Part shown: one piece after another, positions 32,291-43,920 of the stretch | Layout: each line of letters opens with the position of its first letter | Numbering within the stretch: the first letter of the stretch is position 1 | Assembly (NCBI RefSeq): GCF_965363235.1 | Contig: NC_134840.1 | Span: 86,610,916 to 86,674,915, forward strand | DNA from: Mytilus galloprovincialis | Taxonomy: Eukaryota; Mollusca; Bivalvia; Mytilida; Mytilidae | Direction: 5' to 3' | Length of the DNA stretch: 64,000 nucleotides | Notes under the pieces: generated by a model | What the model was told of the DNA's origin: nothing | Seen by the model: only the letters and a program-made list of their open reading frames with translations | The model's database searches: none | Translations under genes and position numbers: made by a program

Positions 32291-35089
32291 GATGAGTAAG
32301 AATTTGGTGACTTTTTGTCAATTTGACAAAGTTTCTTTGTATTAGTGGAGAAGTCAAACAAAAATAGTACATTACTGTTTCATATGTTCTACATTGCACT
32401 GTATTTCTTATAAGTTTATGTAGTATTTGTTGATTCACATGAGGTATCTATTTTTTTGTGTTTGATTGAAACATTATCTAGTCTAGTAGAAGTTAATCAT
32501 TAAGATTTTTTTGTTTTGTTTTCATTACCAATTTTTGAAAAAAAGTTATATTTTGTCCATCTGCCTAATGAGATATTCATTAAAGGCAGTGTTATTATTT
32601 TTTTTTTTTAATTTTTAAGTATTGCTTTAAAACAAAGGTATAACTTAGAACTAAGGAAAGTGGAAAGTAATCTGATGTTTAAGCAAGAACTAAATCTGTT
32701 AGTGTGGGACTTGAAGAGTTAAAAGTTTCCTTGCTACATGCAATTACCATACTGTTTTTGTTTTTTTTTTATTTTTGAGCACAGAAAGTCTTATTTGTAA
32801 TAGTATGTTACAATACTTAATTTGTGTTGTAACTATTTCAATGAACTTATGTTTTGAGATTGGTTATTTTCAGCTGTCAGCAGTCTATATATTAGATAAG
32901 TGGCCTGAAATTAGCTTGATATAATCCCTTTTCCCATTTCTGACTTTGTTTCCTATTTATAAAAAATGAATTGGGAAACAACAGCTAGTATCCTTGCCTT
33001 TTCAAACCTTACAGAAAGAGCATGTTCTCATTAATTTTTATTGCATAATCATATATTTTGAAATCTCATTTTAATCATAAATGCTTAACATTTTGATGAA
33101 GTAAAAATTACTGTCAAATCCTGCAGATTATACCATTCTGATTCCACTTGTTTTTTGATAGGCAGGGATACAGTTTGTTTTACCTGTGTGATGCTTCTCA
33201 TTCCTATACTATTTAAAATTTGAACCAAAGTCAGTATTTTGAAAATAGATTGTTGCAACCAGTTTCATAATAAAGTAATACATCAAACTTTCATTATTTG
33301 TTTCATTAAGCAATATTTATCATGGAAAATATGAAATGTAGTATAAAAAAATGTACAATGTGCAAATATTGATCTCAATATGTGTGAATGAAAATAAGAA
33401 TGCAGAAATTCCTGATCTTTTTTAAGACATACACAATGGTACTTTATGATAAACTTCAGAAAAAATGGATTTGACAGACTTTATAATTCAGATTGCTTGT
33501 TGATTGCTTAAAAATAAAGACAAATTATATTTTCTGAGTTATAACTCTTAAGGGCAGCTTAAAACTCTATAGACATAATTTTCTCGGTTTCATTTAGCTA
33601 TATCTTTCAAAAAGCCAGCAATAATGTACAAAGTGAATAACACATTTTTTTTTAGTTTAAAAAGGAATTTAAGATGAAGGATGAGAGAATAAATATATTT
33701 TATGTTCAAAACATAATTTGTGTATGCTAATTAAACCGAAATGTGTGATGGTGAGTTCTATAACTACACAATGTGTGTTGGTGAGTTCTGCTTGCTTGTT
33801 TGATCATGTTATCAGTGTATTGAATATTGCACAAAAAATTATAAATAAATGGCAATTGTATATGTATGTATGTATATGTACAGAGTTTTGTTAGATATCA
33901 TTGCATATATGTTTTTAGATACTGTGACTTAAAACCAGTTATATTTATGTTTCATTTCAATTTATCACTGTTGTATTTGGATTGCTATGGATTCAGTGCC
34001 ATCCTGACATTTCCAAAGTGTATGTGCACCAAGATTTTAACTGTTCAACAAAATACATATTTTCTCTCAACATGATGAAAAATTTGTCAAACCACAAAAT
34101 TAAATGTCCTTAAAATAAGTGAGTCCACAGTATAATGCGACCAAAATGCATTTTTTTTGCCCATAAAAATCACTTTTTGATTTAGTGTTATATCCACTTA
34201 GATTTTATCAGTGGTTTTGCCCTCATTTTGAAGTAAGAAAATAATACTAAGTTCTTTGATGTGTATTATATATGAAATGAAAACCAGTATAAAGAACTAC
34301 ACACAAACCAGATCATTATCTTGATATTGCATTTTGTATATGAAACTTCTTATTTTTGTAACTAAACATTGGATAACTATAGTGATACTGTTAGATATAA
34401 ATTTTTAGACTTTTCTTACAAATTTCAATGTGTTTTCCCTCATATTTTCATTTATGGATGCAAAATATTTAATTATAATTTATTTATTTGATGTGCCTTA
34501 CTTTCAACATGTTATAATTTTAATCTTTATATGTTTCTCTGCAATGAGAAAATACAAATTATGTTTGGCATTAACCATGTTCTATTATAGCATATTTTCA
34601 ATTAATTTTTAGCTTGTTTTATTTTAATTTGACCATTTAAGTTTGATCTTTGTTGAAGTAAACTTGTTAAAGAGTTACTAGTAGATGTTATTATTCTGCC
34701 TTTAGTTTGGTCCAGATTTCAATATTCTTGAATGGGTTACCGTTATTTCTCTTTTTGGATTTACATACTGGAATGTTCATGTTTATACATGTATAAGCAA
34801 AGAAACTTTAAGAATAGTTAATATTTATTCAAAAGGGAATCTGGATATGGGGTAAATCGACATTGGACCGCAATCTCACAAAGTACTAGGAAAAAGTCAT
34901 TAGTCATTGCATGGGTAACGTAAGGGATTAATGTAACTTTCTTGTGATACCAGTATGTCCTATTTCGGAGTAGGTACTTATAATGGTTCACATTGAATCC
35001 AATGAATGTTGTCTTGAGAAAAATAAAAGTCCCTTTGTCAGAGTTTTATATGTTATTTAACATAACTTCACACACTTTTCTCACACACT
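32291..35089. other. Spacer downstream of GTPBP2, nothing recognised
   Basis: AT-rich sequence without a reading frame above about 70 codons and without clear repeat ends. Confidence 0.45.
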
Positions 35090-35934
35090 CACTATAATCT
35101 TCATGCCGTCGGCACTAAAGGCCCGGCTATATTTTAATTTTTTTCTCTATTTCACACAGTCTTTAGCTGCTGTTCTTGTTTTAGCCTAGCTGGTCCCTCC
35201 GATTAATGTTCGTTCTGTCTCTAGTCATTCTCTGTGGTTTTGGAACGTCCAACTTTCCCTTTTCCCTCTGGTTTCTATGTCAGCGCAACAGAACAAATAC
35301 TGTTGGTTTACATCCTTAGTAAATGGCCGTTTCCAGCGCCATTCTATACTGTCATCACTTAGGTTCTTTGTTCCAGCTCTTCATTGGAGGTTCGTTTGAT
35401 ATAGTATTGGGCCGTCTTATTTTCAGTGTCTGTCTAAGACATCTATTTTGGAAGGTGTTCAATTTCTGCTTGTCTTGTTCAGTTGTTATCAAGGTTTCAA
35501 AGTAGGACTTATATGACAAAGCTCTTTAAAAATAACCTGACCTTTGTTTTAAATGACAGTACTGATGAACTCCATATTTTATTATCCTGCTGAATTGGCC
35601 TTTAGCTTTATTGAACCTATTGTACATGGCATTGTCACAGCCACCTTGTATTATGCATGTACCTATATCACCTAGGAAAGTGAAGGTATCGATATCCTCT
35701 AGGTCTTTCTCGTTTACCTTCATCAGGTTGTTATTTATGGTGTTTATTCGCATTACTTTTGTTTTAAATGTGTTTATCTTTAGTCCTATTTTGCTGACAT
35801 TTTCTTAAATTTTACTTGTTTTCATCTGTTCTAGTTAGAATTTGGACGATAGTAGTAATAGGTCGTCAGCAAAATAAAGGTCTTCTAGTTTATTGATAAA
35901 TTTCCATCTAATTCCTGTTGCATGACAGAAACAC

Positions 35935-36180
35935 TATAAGATAACAACTGTCATTTCCCTTACTTGGTATAGGACATTTGAAAAAAAAAATGGTGGGTTG
36001 AACCTGGTTTTGTTGGCTAGCCTAACCTCGGGGTTTTATGTCAATGTTAAATATAACATTCAAATGACAACATTACATGACAGGACTACAGTACAAAAAA
36101 AGAAAGAACATTCAGAAGAGAGAAATTCACAAATAAGCAATACAATACATTTTGACATGCTAATAGTTATTACAGGTAGC
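35935..36180. repeat. Mytilid repeat inserted in the RTE element
   Basis: Contains ACAACTGTCATTTCC, GGTGGGTTGAACCTGG and ATAACATTCAAATGAC. Related to the family at 1925-2140. Confidence 0.5.
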
Positions 36181-36400
36181 AGGCTTATAATTTTGATACG
36201 CCAGGCGCGCGTTTCATCTACATAAGAATCATCAGTGACGCTCAGATTAAAAAAAGTCAAAAAGCTAAACAATTATAAAGTTAAAGCGCATTGATGACCC
36301 AACATTTAAAAAAAGTTGTGTCAAATACGGCTTATGTTATCTATGCCTGGGATAAGAAAATCCTTAGTATTTAAAATAATTCATACTTTTTCAAACAGTA
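36180..36400 (-). repeat. Retrozyme-like repeat copy, ribozyme inactivated
   Basis: On the minus strand the CTGATGA and GAAA boxes are present. The cleavage triplet reads GCC instead of GTC, and the first stem II pair is lost. Upstream words CCTGGGATAAGAAAATCC match the other copies. Confidence 0.7.
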
Positions 36401-36411
36401 AATTTGTATTA

Positions 36412-37796
36412 AAACTAGAGGCTCTAAAGAGCCTGTGTCGCTCACCTTGGTCTATGTGAATATTAAATAAAGGACACAGATGGATTCATGACAATATTGT
36501 GTTTTGGTGATGATGATGTGTTTGTAGATCTTACTTTATTAAACATTCTTGCTGCTTACAATTATCTCTTATCTATAATGAACTTGGCCCAGTAGTTTAA
36601 ATGGGAAATGTAAGTGAAAATCTACAAATTTTATGAAAATTGTTTAAATTGACTATAAAGGACAATAACTCCTTAGGGGGTCAATTGACCATTTTGGTCA
36701 TGTTGTTTGGCTTTATAACTATTTTGATATGAGCGTCACTGATGAGTCTTGTGTAGACAAAACGCGCGTCTGGCATACTAAATTATAATCCTGGTACTTT
36801 TGATAACTATTGACTTATTTTTAGGTCTTACTTTGCTGTACATTATTGCTGTTTACAGTTTATCTCTATCTATAGAAATATTCAAGATAATAACAAAAAA
36901 CAGCAAAATTTCCTTAAAATTACCAATTCAGGGGCAGCATCCTAACAACCAGTTATCCGATTCATCTGAAAATTCCAGAGCAGATAGATCTTGACCTGAT
37001 CAACAATTTTACTTCCTGTCAGATTTGCTCTAAATGCTTTGATTTTTGAGTTATAAGCCAAAAACTGCATTTTACCCCTATGTTCTATTTTTAGCCATGG
37101 CGGCCATCTTGGTTGGTTGGCCGAGTTACCGGACACATTTTTAAAACTAGATACCCCAATGATGATTGTGACCAAGTTTGGTTTAATTTGGCCCAGTAGT
37201 TTCAGGGGAGAAGATTTTTCTAAAAGATTACTAAGATTTACGGAATATGGTTAAAAATTGACTATAAAGGGCAATAACCTCCTAAAGCGGTCAACTGACC
37301 ATTTTGGTCATGTTTGATTTATTTGTAAATCTAACTTTGCTGAACATTATTGCTGTTTACAGTTTATCTCTATCTATAATAATATTCAAGACAATAACCA
37401 AAAACAGCAAAATTTCCTTAAAATTACCAATTCAGGTGCAGCAACCTAACAACGGGTTGTCTGAGTCATCTGAAAATTTTGCAGCAGATAGATTTTGACC
37501 TGATAAACAATTTTACCTCCATCAGATTTGCTCTAAATGCTTTGGTTTTTGAGTTATAAGCCAAAAACTGCATTTTACCCCTATGTTCTATTTTTAGCCA
37601 TGGCGGCCATCTTGGTTGGTTGGTCGGGTCATCGGACACATTTTTTAAACTAGATACCTCACTGATGATTGTGGCCAAGTTGGGTTAAATTTGGCCAAGT
37701 AGTTACAGAGGAGAAGATTTTTGTAAAAGTTAACGACGACGGACGCCAAGTGATAAGAAAAGCTCACTTGGCCCTTTGGGCCAGGTGAGCTAAAAA
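36412..37796 (+). mobile_element. Helitron-like element with two core repeats of about 0.5 kb
   Basis: The 5' end AACTAGAGGCTCTAAAGAGCC forms a short hairpin in its AGGCTCT/AGAGCCT part. The 3' end is a hairpin AGCTCACTTGGCCC/GGGCCAGGTGAGCT followed by AAAAA. Two tandem core units begin TTGACTATAAAGG at about 36650 and 37257 and share most of their sequence. The first is interrupted by a 107-bp ribozyme repeat. I recognise the ends as a very common bivalve family. The minus-strand frames across it are not genes. Confidence 0.75.
36707..36813 (+). repeat. 107-bp retrozyme fragment inserted in the Helitron core, catalytic G lost
   Basis: Comparison with the second core unit (near 37305) shows a clean insertion after TTTTGGTCATGTT. 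It holds CTGATGA at 36739-36745 and GTC at 36768-36770. The GAAA box reads AAAA (G12 changed to A), which should abolish cleavage. Confidence 0.75.
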
Positions 37797-38149
37797 ACAT
37801 ACCATAAAATTGATCTTCAGGTCATAACCAAAGTGCTGTAAAACAACCTAGGGCCATAAGCTTTCCCTATGGATGAAATCAAACGCCTTTTCATAGTCTA
37901 CAAAGTTGGTGTATAAAGGAACATTCCATTCAGAACAATGTTCTTTGAAATTTCTTAAAGTGAAGAGTTGTTCAGGTGGATTTTCCATAGATAAATAAAA
38001 TCTTATAATAAAAAAGCAAAATGAGGATTTTAAATTTGATGTATGCCTTTTTTGTTTCTTTGTTACATTTGTTTGTTTTTATAGTGATTAAGATGATAAC
38101 CCAATGTTGACTGCTGTACTCCTATTTTTGACATTTTTACCTATTAATT

Positions 38150-38430
38150 TGTGTCTGTTTGTTTTGTTTACGCTTCGTTGTCAATATAATGGAATTTTAT
38201 TTGACTGTCATACAAGTGAGAGGTTTAGCTAGCTATACTAGCTATAAAACCAGGTTCAATCCACCATTTTCCATAAGTCAGGAATATTACAGGTGTTATA
38301 ATAATGGGTTTAAGTTATATACCCATTCGTTTGATGTGTTTGAGATTTTGATTTTGACATTTGATTAGGAACTTTCCTTTATGAATTTTTCTCGGAGTTC
38401 AGTATTTTTGTGATTTAACTGTAGTTATCG
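38150..38430 (-). repeat. Mytilid repeat inserted in the RTE element
   Basis: Reverse copy of the family at 1375-2140: GCTATAAAACCAGGTTCAATCC and CGGAGTTCAGTATTTTTGTG words in part. It lies between the RT segments at 38440 and 38000. Confidence 0.6.
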
Positions 38431-40016
38431 CAACATGTTCGATCTCGTTTCTTTACTATTTTAACAATAAGACCTTTACTCCACTCCTTTTGTTTTTCAT
38501 CTCCAATCCATATCATATTGTAAAGCTCAAGCAAATATTTAGTAGTTGTTATTGTATCTGCTTTTAGTATTTCAGCTGTTGTGCCATCAATGCCTCCTGA
38601 CTTCCCATTTTTCGATCTTGCAAGGCTTTTGTGATTTCCTCTTTCCTGATTGGACCGATATCTATCTCTCTTTCCTTGATTTCGTAGTTTAAATTGGTGT
38701 TAAATGGTATTTCCGGTTCAGGTCTGTTCAATTGTTCTTAAAGTGTTCTGTCCATCTTTTTAAAAGTTTTTCGTCATGGTTAGATAATAGATTTCCAGAC
38801 TTGTTTTTGATGATTTGAGGTGGTTTCTGTTTTTCATTGCAAATTGTTCTTGTAGCTTCATATACTGTTTTCATCATACCAGTGATTGCTACTTCTTCAA
38901 TTAAGCTGTCTGTACATTGCCTTTTGTCATTTGTCAAACTTTTCTTAATCTTCTTGTATTTGTCACTATACTCGACATTTAAACTGTTCTTGACTCGTTC
39001 TGATCTCTACTATTGTTAGTTTTTTTCCTTTAGTTGTCTTCTCTCATCTTCAAGTTTCCATGACTCATTGGAGATCAAGGGCTTATGCCCACACTCTTTG
39101 TAACATATGGTATTAGTTGCTGTTTCTTGATTGCATTTTGTAATTCCTTCCCAGAATGTTCTGATGTCCGGAGTTCGTCTTAGAGTTGGAACTTGTTCTT
39201 TAGCTCAATTAAAGATGTTTTTTTTTTACTTTTGGACGTTGTTGTTTGGTGGTTTCGAATCTATTCCTTGTAGAATCTGTTAGTATTTTGTGTTTCTTAA
39301 GTTTTGTTGACTGTCCCTCTGGTATCTTTCGCCCCTCTTTTATTCTTAACTAATTTGCATTTGAGGACTTCGTGATTGCAATGTCTGCGCCTCTCGTTGC
39401 CCTTGCATCCAGTACTGAAGTTCTGTGTTATCTAGTAAACAGGTTATGGTCTATTTGATTTTCTGTTTTCTTGTTCGGTGATATTTCTCCATTTTCCTTC
39501 TTCCTAATCCATGCCACCAAATAATGTTCTCGTGACTTTCATTGTTTATCCTAACCTTTGCATAAAAGTCTCCTATTACTAAGAGGATTTCATGTTTGGG
39601 TTCCTGTTATGAATGCATCTAGCTATTCTATGACGCTTTCTTTTGTTTCGTCTGTACCATCGTGGGTCGAAGCAAATATAGTGATGATACTATTTGTAAG
39701 GGTTGTTGTGTGAAATCTGACATACATTACTCTCTCAGTGATTGGCTTCAGTGCATTTTTTGCTCAGTTTGACAGCATCATTCTAACTCCTGCCTGAGGA
39801 TAATAAAACTTTGTCATTTTGAAGTGTAAGCTTTCCGCTGTTTATCCAACTGACCTCGTTAAAGGCTAGTATTTCTATATTGCATATGCCTATTTCCCAC
39901 TCTACTTCTGCAGTTTTACCAGTACCATACACAGTTCTTACATTCCAACTGCATAAAAGTATATTTTCTTTTGTGAACATAAAGGTATCAGCTTGTGGAC
40001 ACCCCCTGGATTTCAC

Positions 40017-40215
40017 TCACCAGCGTCATCTCCCTAAAACCATGTTGTACAGAAAAGGCCTTTACCACACTAGACGCATAGACGTTCCTGTACAGACCAC
40101 CAGCACACACTTTTCTCTGATTACATACTAATTGACTCTTTCCATTAATAAACAAAATGGCCACCATCATATAGACAAGGGCACTAAAAGTGGCGTTAAA
40201 TACCAACAAACAAAC
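40017..40215 (+). repeat. SINE-like 3' end with CAAACAAAC tail
   Basis: GGGCACTAAAAGTGGCGTTAAATACCAAC followed by a short tetranucleotide tail is, in part, the 3' end of a widespread mollusc retroposon as I remember it. Similar ends are at 4960-5010 and 49470-49510. Confidence 0.45.
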
Positions 40216-40719
40216 ATAAATACTATTTATTTTTGGTGACTCCCTCTCACTGTCACTAAATCAAAATTCTCTAACACCACAGAGTCATATTTCATTGGAT
40301 AATTTAAAGCCTGTAGGATTTTGTATTTCTCTGTAGCCAGTTTATTACCAAAACAAAAAGTGGAATAATACATCTTTGAATAATATTTGTTCGTACATGG
40401 CTTTATATATTAATGTTAAAAAGTACAACACGTTCTAAATCAAAAAAAAGAAATAATGCAGTAATTATGTGAATTAAAACTTTTATTATGGAATGTTATG
40501 CGACTGTCATACAAGAGAGGTTTAGCTTTAAAACCAGGTTTAATCCACCATTTTCTACATAAGAATGGTGTCAAACATGGCATACGACTGGAGCTAAAAT
40601 ATATGTGTGAACTATTAAAAATAAAGAACTCCACCATTGTGATAGTTGGTTAAGAATATTCTTTGTTGTAAGTATGTTCAAAAGGGATGCATGAGGTAAA
40701 AATGAAAAAAAAGAGTAAA
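40216..40719. other. Mosaic repeat and spacer
   Basis: A short piece of the family with AAAACCAGGTTTAATCCACC is at 40490-40560. Otherwise nothing is recognised. Confidence 0.4.
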
Positions 40720-40978
40720 AAATAACAAAAATACCGTACTCCAAGGAAAATTCAAACTGGAAAGTCCCTGAGAAAATGATAAAATCAAAAGCTCAAACAC
40801 ATACACCAAGTGAATGGAAATCAACTGTCACATTCCTGACTATTTTTCTTATCCCATGGATAGATTACCTTAGCCATATTTGGCACAACTTTTTGGAATT
40901 TTGTGTCCTCAATGCTCTTCAACTTTGTACTTGTTTGGCTTTATAACTATTTTGATCTGAGCGTCATTGGTAAGTATT
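40720..40978 (+). repeat. Mytilid repeat followed by truncated retrozyme-like repeat
   Basis: 40720-40850 belongs to the 1381-2140 family. 40852-40978 belongs to the ribozyme repeat family but breaks off at GAGCGTCATTGG, before the CTGATGA box, so no ribozyme remains. Confidence 0.6.
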
Positions 40979-41249
40979 TCTAATTTCAAATTTCTAACAT
41001 ATCTCGTAGCTAGTGTCCCTTTAAAGGAGCACTAACTGTCAAATTCATGTTCACCGATTTGACTCAAATTCTCATATTTGATTTATAAAAAGTTTGAAAA
41101 TAACAATTTACGAGGCTTGATAATATGTAGCTTCGGTTCGTGTGTATTTTAGTATCTATAGACGCCACATAATTAATTATCGAGTTTATCTCCAGACGAC
41201 CTCCGATGATCATGTTTAAACGATATAAACATATAAAATATATATATTG

Positions 41250-42295
41250 TACACAGCCATGTATCACCATCATTGCTGGTGATCCGATGGATAAATATGT
41301 TGTAGAGTTGTCACTGACTCAGACGTACTTATAAATATAATTATTTTCTGTGACTGTATCTTGCATTAAGGTAGCACAATACAAAGATTTTTTTCACTCC
41401 CAATCAGACAACTTTAAACTCATGTAATTCAATTCATCCTTCTTTATATTTTATAAATGAGGTACCAAAAGAAAGAAGAAAGATTAATCTTTCAAATTGT
41501 GATAATTTCATTATGACATAATTATTACATAATTAATTGTTATGTAATTAGTTGCTATATTGTGATGTTAACACTTGGATGAATTTAGCGTCTTTGTTCT
41601 TCATAGCATCCCAAAATATTTTATAGATTGTTGTACAACACAGCTTGACCTCCAAAACTGTCTGTCTCAGATTTCCAAAAACATCAAGAGAAGAAATTTT
41701 ATACCCAATTGAATTTAGTGATCTCATATGAATTGATGTTGCAAACTTCATTGAAGATTTATGAGAGAATAAAATACAATAGGAAAAATCTGAGACACAG
41801 TTTTGGAGTTCAAACTGTGTTGTGCAAGAATCTATGAAAAGTTTTGGGATGCTATGAATAACAAAGAAGCTAAATTCATTCAAGTATGGACATCACAATA
41901 TAGCAACTAATTACATAACAATTAATTATGTAATAATTATGTCATAATGAAACTATCACAATTTGAAAGATTAATCATTCTTCTTTCTTTTGGTACCTCA
42001 TTTATAAAATTTAAAGAAGGATGAGTGGAATAACATCAGTTTAAAGATGTCTGATTGGGGATGAGAAATCTTTGTATTATGCTACCTTAATTTGTAGGAT
42101 CCTTTACTATAGATAATTGAGCTGATCTGTAACAATAACATCTCCATGCCTTATATATCATGTACTGTAGTACGCCGCTAGATTAAAACTGACGAGGAAA
42201 GGTAACACACGGCCACTGAAAGCTTTATTATTGTGAAGCCCAGGTGGTCGTGTGGTCTAGCGGGATGGCTACAGTGCAGGCGATTAGGTGTCACG
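41250..42295 (+). repeat. SINE body and head copy, split by a TTAA foldback element
   Basis: 41250-41370 and 42087-42240 together match 15775-16060 with few differences. A tRNA-like head follows at 42237-42306 and continues at 42790. A 716-bp foldback element interrupts it at TTAA. Confidence 0.75.
41371..42086. mobile_element. Foldback MITE, 716 bp, TTAA target duplication
   Basis: Starts GGTAGCACAATACAAAGATT and ends in the inverse of GGTAGCATAATACAAAGATT. The two halves stay similar for about 300 bases, so the whole folds into a long hairpin. TTAA lies on both sides (41367-41370, 42087-42090). The related repeat at 15893-15920 shows the unoccupied site. TTAA use points to piggyBac or Kolobok type mobilisation. 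The 111-codon minus frame inside is fortuitous. Confidence 0.88.
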
Positions 42296-42306
42296 ATATC
42301 TCAGTA

Positions 42307-42777
42307 AACTGGTCCGCCGTTCTATCTATAGCTTCGCACCGGAGGAACGGGTTGGAGCTATTGTCACATTGGCGTTAATTGGACGAGTCTTACAAATTCA
42401 ATGATTTGCTAATAAAATTGGCCAATTAAAGTGATAGGAAATTGACCTCAAATGTTAATACTGCGATGCCGCAAAATAAACAAGTATCTGCCGTTAATTA
42501 ATCCCATGGTAGTAGCGCAGATAAATGACCAACGAGCGTGTTAACATGTTCTTGACAAACTGAGCCGGTATCTTTTGTTCCCTTAAGAACTCAGTAGGGT
42601 AATACATGTGCTAATTTTTATTTGATTTGCTATCAGTATAATACATAATTAAACATAGCCCATGATGTACTGGTCTCGTCAAATTATTAAATCCCGTGGT
42701 CAGAATTCTGACCACGGGATTTAGGCCATACCTGTTGTCAGTGTAGCGATAAGTGAACACAACAGGGGTCCAGTTTA
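42307..42777. mobile_element. 471-bp insertion in the SINE head, 12-bp duplication
   Basis: GATATCTCAGTA occurs at both borders (42295-42306 and 42778-42789), and the SINE head continues after the second copy. The inserted segment starts AACTGGTCC and ends near GGTCCAGTT, a short inverted pair. It carries a 36-bp perfect palindrome. No coding content. Confidence 0.8.
42688..42723. repeat. Perfect 36-bp palindrome
   Basis: TAAATCCCGTGGTCAGAA at 42688-42705 is followed directly by its own reverse complement, centred on GAATTC. No unpaired loop remains. Confidence 0.9.
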
Positions 42778-42789
42778 GATATCTCAGTA

Positions 42790-43295
42790 GCATGGGTTCA
42801 AATCCTGGCGAGGGAAGAACAAATAAATTTGCGAAAGCAAATTTACAGACCTAACATTGTTGGGTTGATGTTTAAGACGAGTTTTTGTGTATCGAATCAG
42901 TAAAACAAATGACTTTTAAAACGGTTAACATTTGTTTCACTTTCAACATTGAAATTATTTCCTTCAAATACCTGGACATGCACAATTCATGCGTTATCCA
43001 TCTCTAGCAAAGGGGTTAAATAAAAGTTCACATGAAGGCAGTTTCAATGAAGTCGAATTAGCTACGAATTATTCACTTGCAAGTGAATATAATTCATCAT
43101 CAATGTTTCGTAGCTTATTTTGACAAAATTGAACCATACTGGTAGCTAAAAGCGAAGTAGTTCACTATTCCATTTTCACTAGCGGCCAGTGATTGAACAA
43201 ACAAAAAAAATCATATTTTAGATTTTTTAAATATCTCGTAGCTATGAAGGTCAGCTATGATAAGAGATAAAAACACATTTTTGTGTAATTGTTAT
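42790..43295. other. SINE remainder, then spacer
   Basis: 42790-42890 is the second half of the SINE head (GGGTTCAAATCCTGG) and the start of its body. After that no feature is recognised apart from an 18-bp palindrome ATTCACTTGCAAGTGAAT near 43070. Confidence 0.45.
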
Positions 43296-43414
43296 TTAGT
43301 AAATAAACCCATCATAGATCATGCTAGATACCAGGATCAATTTTGTATTTACGCCAGACGCGAGTTTCGTGTGACAAAAGTTAGACTTATCAGTGACGCT
43401 CAAATCCAAAAAAG

Positions 43415-43446
<32 letters not shown>

Positions 43447-43540
43447 GAGCATTGAGGACCATAATTTCTAAAAATTTTGCCGCCCAATTTAGATAACGTA
43501 ATCTATTCCTGAGGTAGAAATTTAAAGCCTTAGTATTTCA
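43296..43540 (-). repeat. Retrozyme-like repeat, second subtype, ribozyme decayed
   Basis: Reverse copy of 6243-6468. The first core box reads CTGATAA, stem II is disrupted, and a poly-A tract (43417-43442) interrupts the unit. GAAAC and GCGTCTGGCGTA remain. Confidence 0.65.
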
Positions 43541-43732
43541 AACATACAAAAGTTTTGTAAACATGCAGTTAATTCATAAATTGACCATATCAATGATAAT
43601 TCATGTCAGCACAGAAGTGCTGTGCTATTGGGCTGGTGATACCCTCGGGGCTCAGAGCGTGGGATAGAGGTTACGAGTGAGGTTAATTTACGAGTGTAGA
43701 AACATATTTTCCCTATTTCTAATTTTAAAGAA

Positions 43733-43910
43733 TTATAAGGATGAAACGCCTTTTTAAAGGAGTTTATTGGTGTATAAACTGGACCAACGGTCACTCACAT
43801 GCAAACATATCATAAAAGTCCTTCGGACTTTAGACTTTTATTTGTTTGTGAGTGAATTGGTCGAGTTTATACACCAATAAATTCCTTTAAAAAGGCGTTT
43901 AATCCTATAA
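43733..43910. mobile_element. Foldback MITE, 178 bp
   Basis: TTATAAGGATGAAACGCC at the left and the inverse of TTATAGGATTAAACGCC at the right, with similarity continuing through TTTATTGGTGTATAAACT and CACTCACA on both arms. The element folds into one hairpin of about 75 bp. The target duplication is unclear. Confidence 0.75.
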
Positions 43911-43920
43911 TAACAGCTAG

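Larger units (their letters stand above)
35090..40016 (-). pseudogene. RTE-type LINE, near full length but decayed and interrupted
   Basis: Read on the minus strand, the endonuclease start is at 40016-39790 (ENILLCSWNVRTVY, IEILAFNEVSW). The linker and RT start are at 38937-38440 (EEVAITGMMKTVYEATRTI, KAGGIDGTTAEILKAD). RT continues at 38000-37850 (VDYEKAFDFIHRESLW). The catalytic YFADDLLLLSS is at 35890-35840, and ITTEQDKQKLNTFQNRCLRQ with KIRRPNTIS at 35500-35380. The 3' end near 35100 has GTGCCGACGGCATGAAG, a type of ending I associate with RTE elements. Many stops and frameshifts, plus insertions at about 35935-37850 and 38150-38430, make it inactive. RTE assignment is by motif recall. 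Confidence 0.8.

Noticed and set aside
36942-37678. Two minus-strand frames sharing NQPRWPPWLKIEHRGKMQF
   Set aside because: They lie on the two core units of the Helitron-like element and reflect repeat similarity, not a protein.
41548-41883. Minus-strand frame of 111 codons
   Set aside because: It crosses the centre of the TTAA foldback element and has no recognisable motif.
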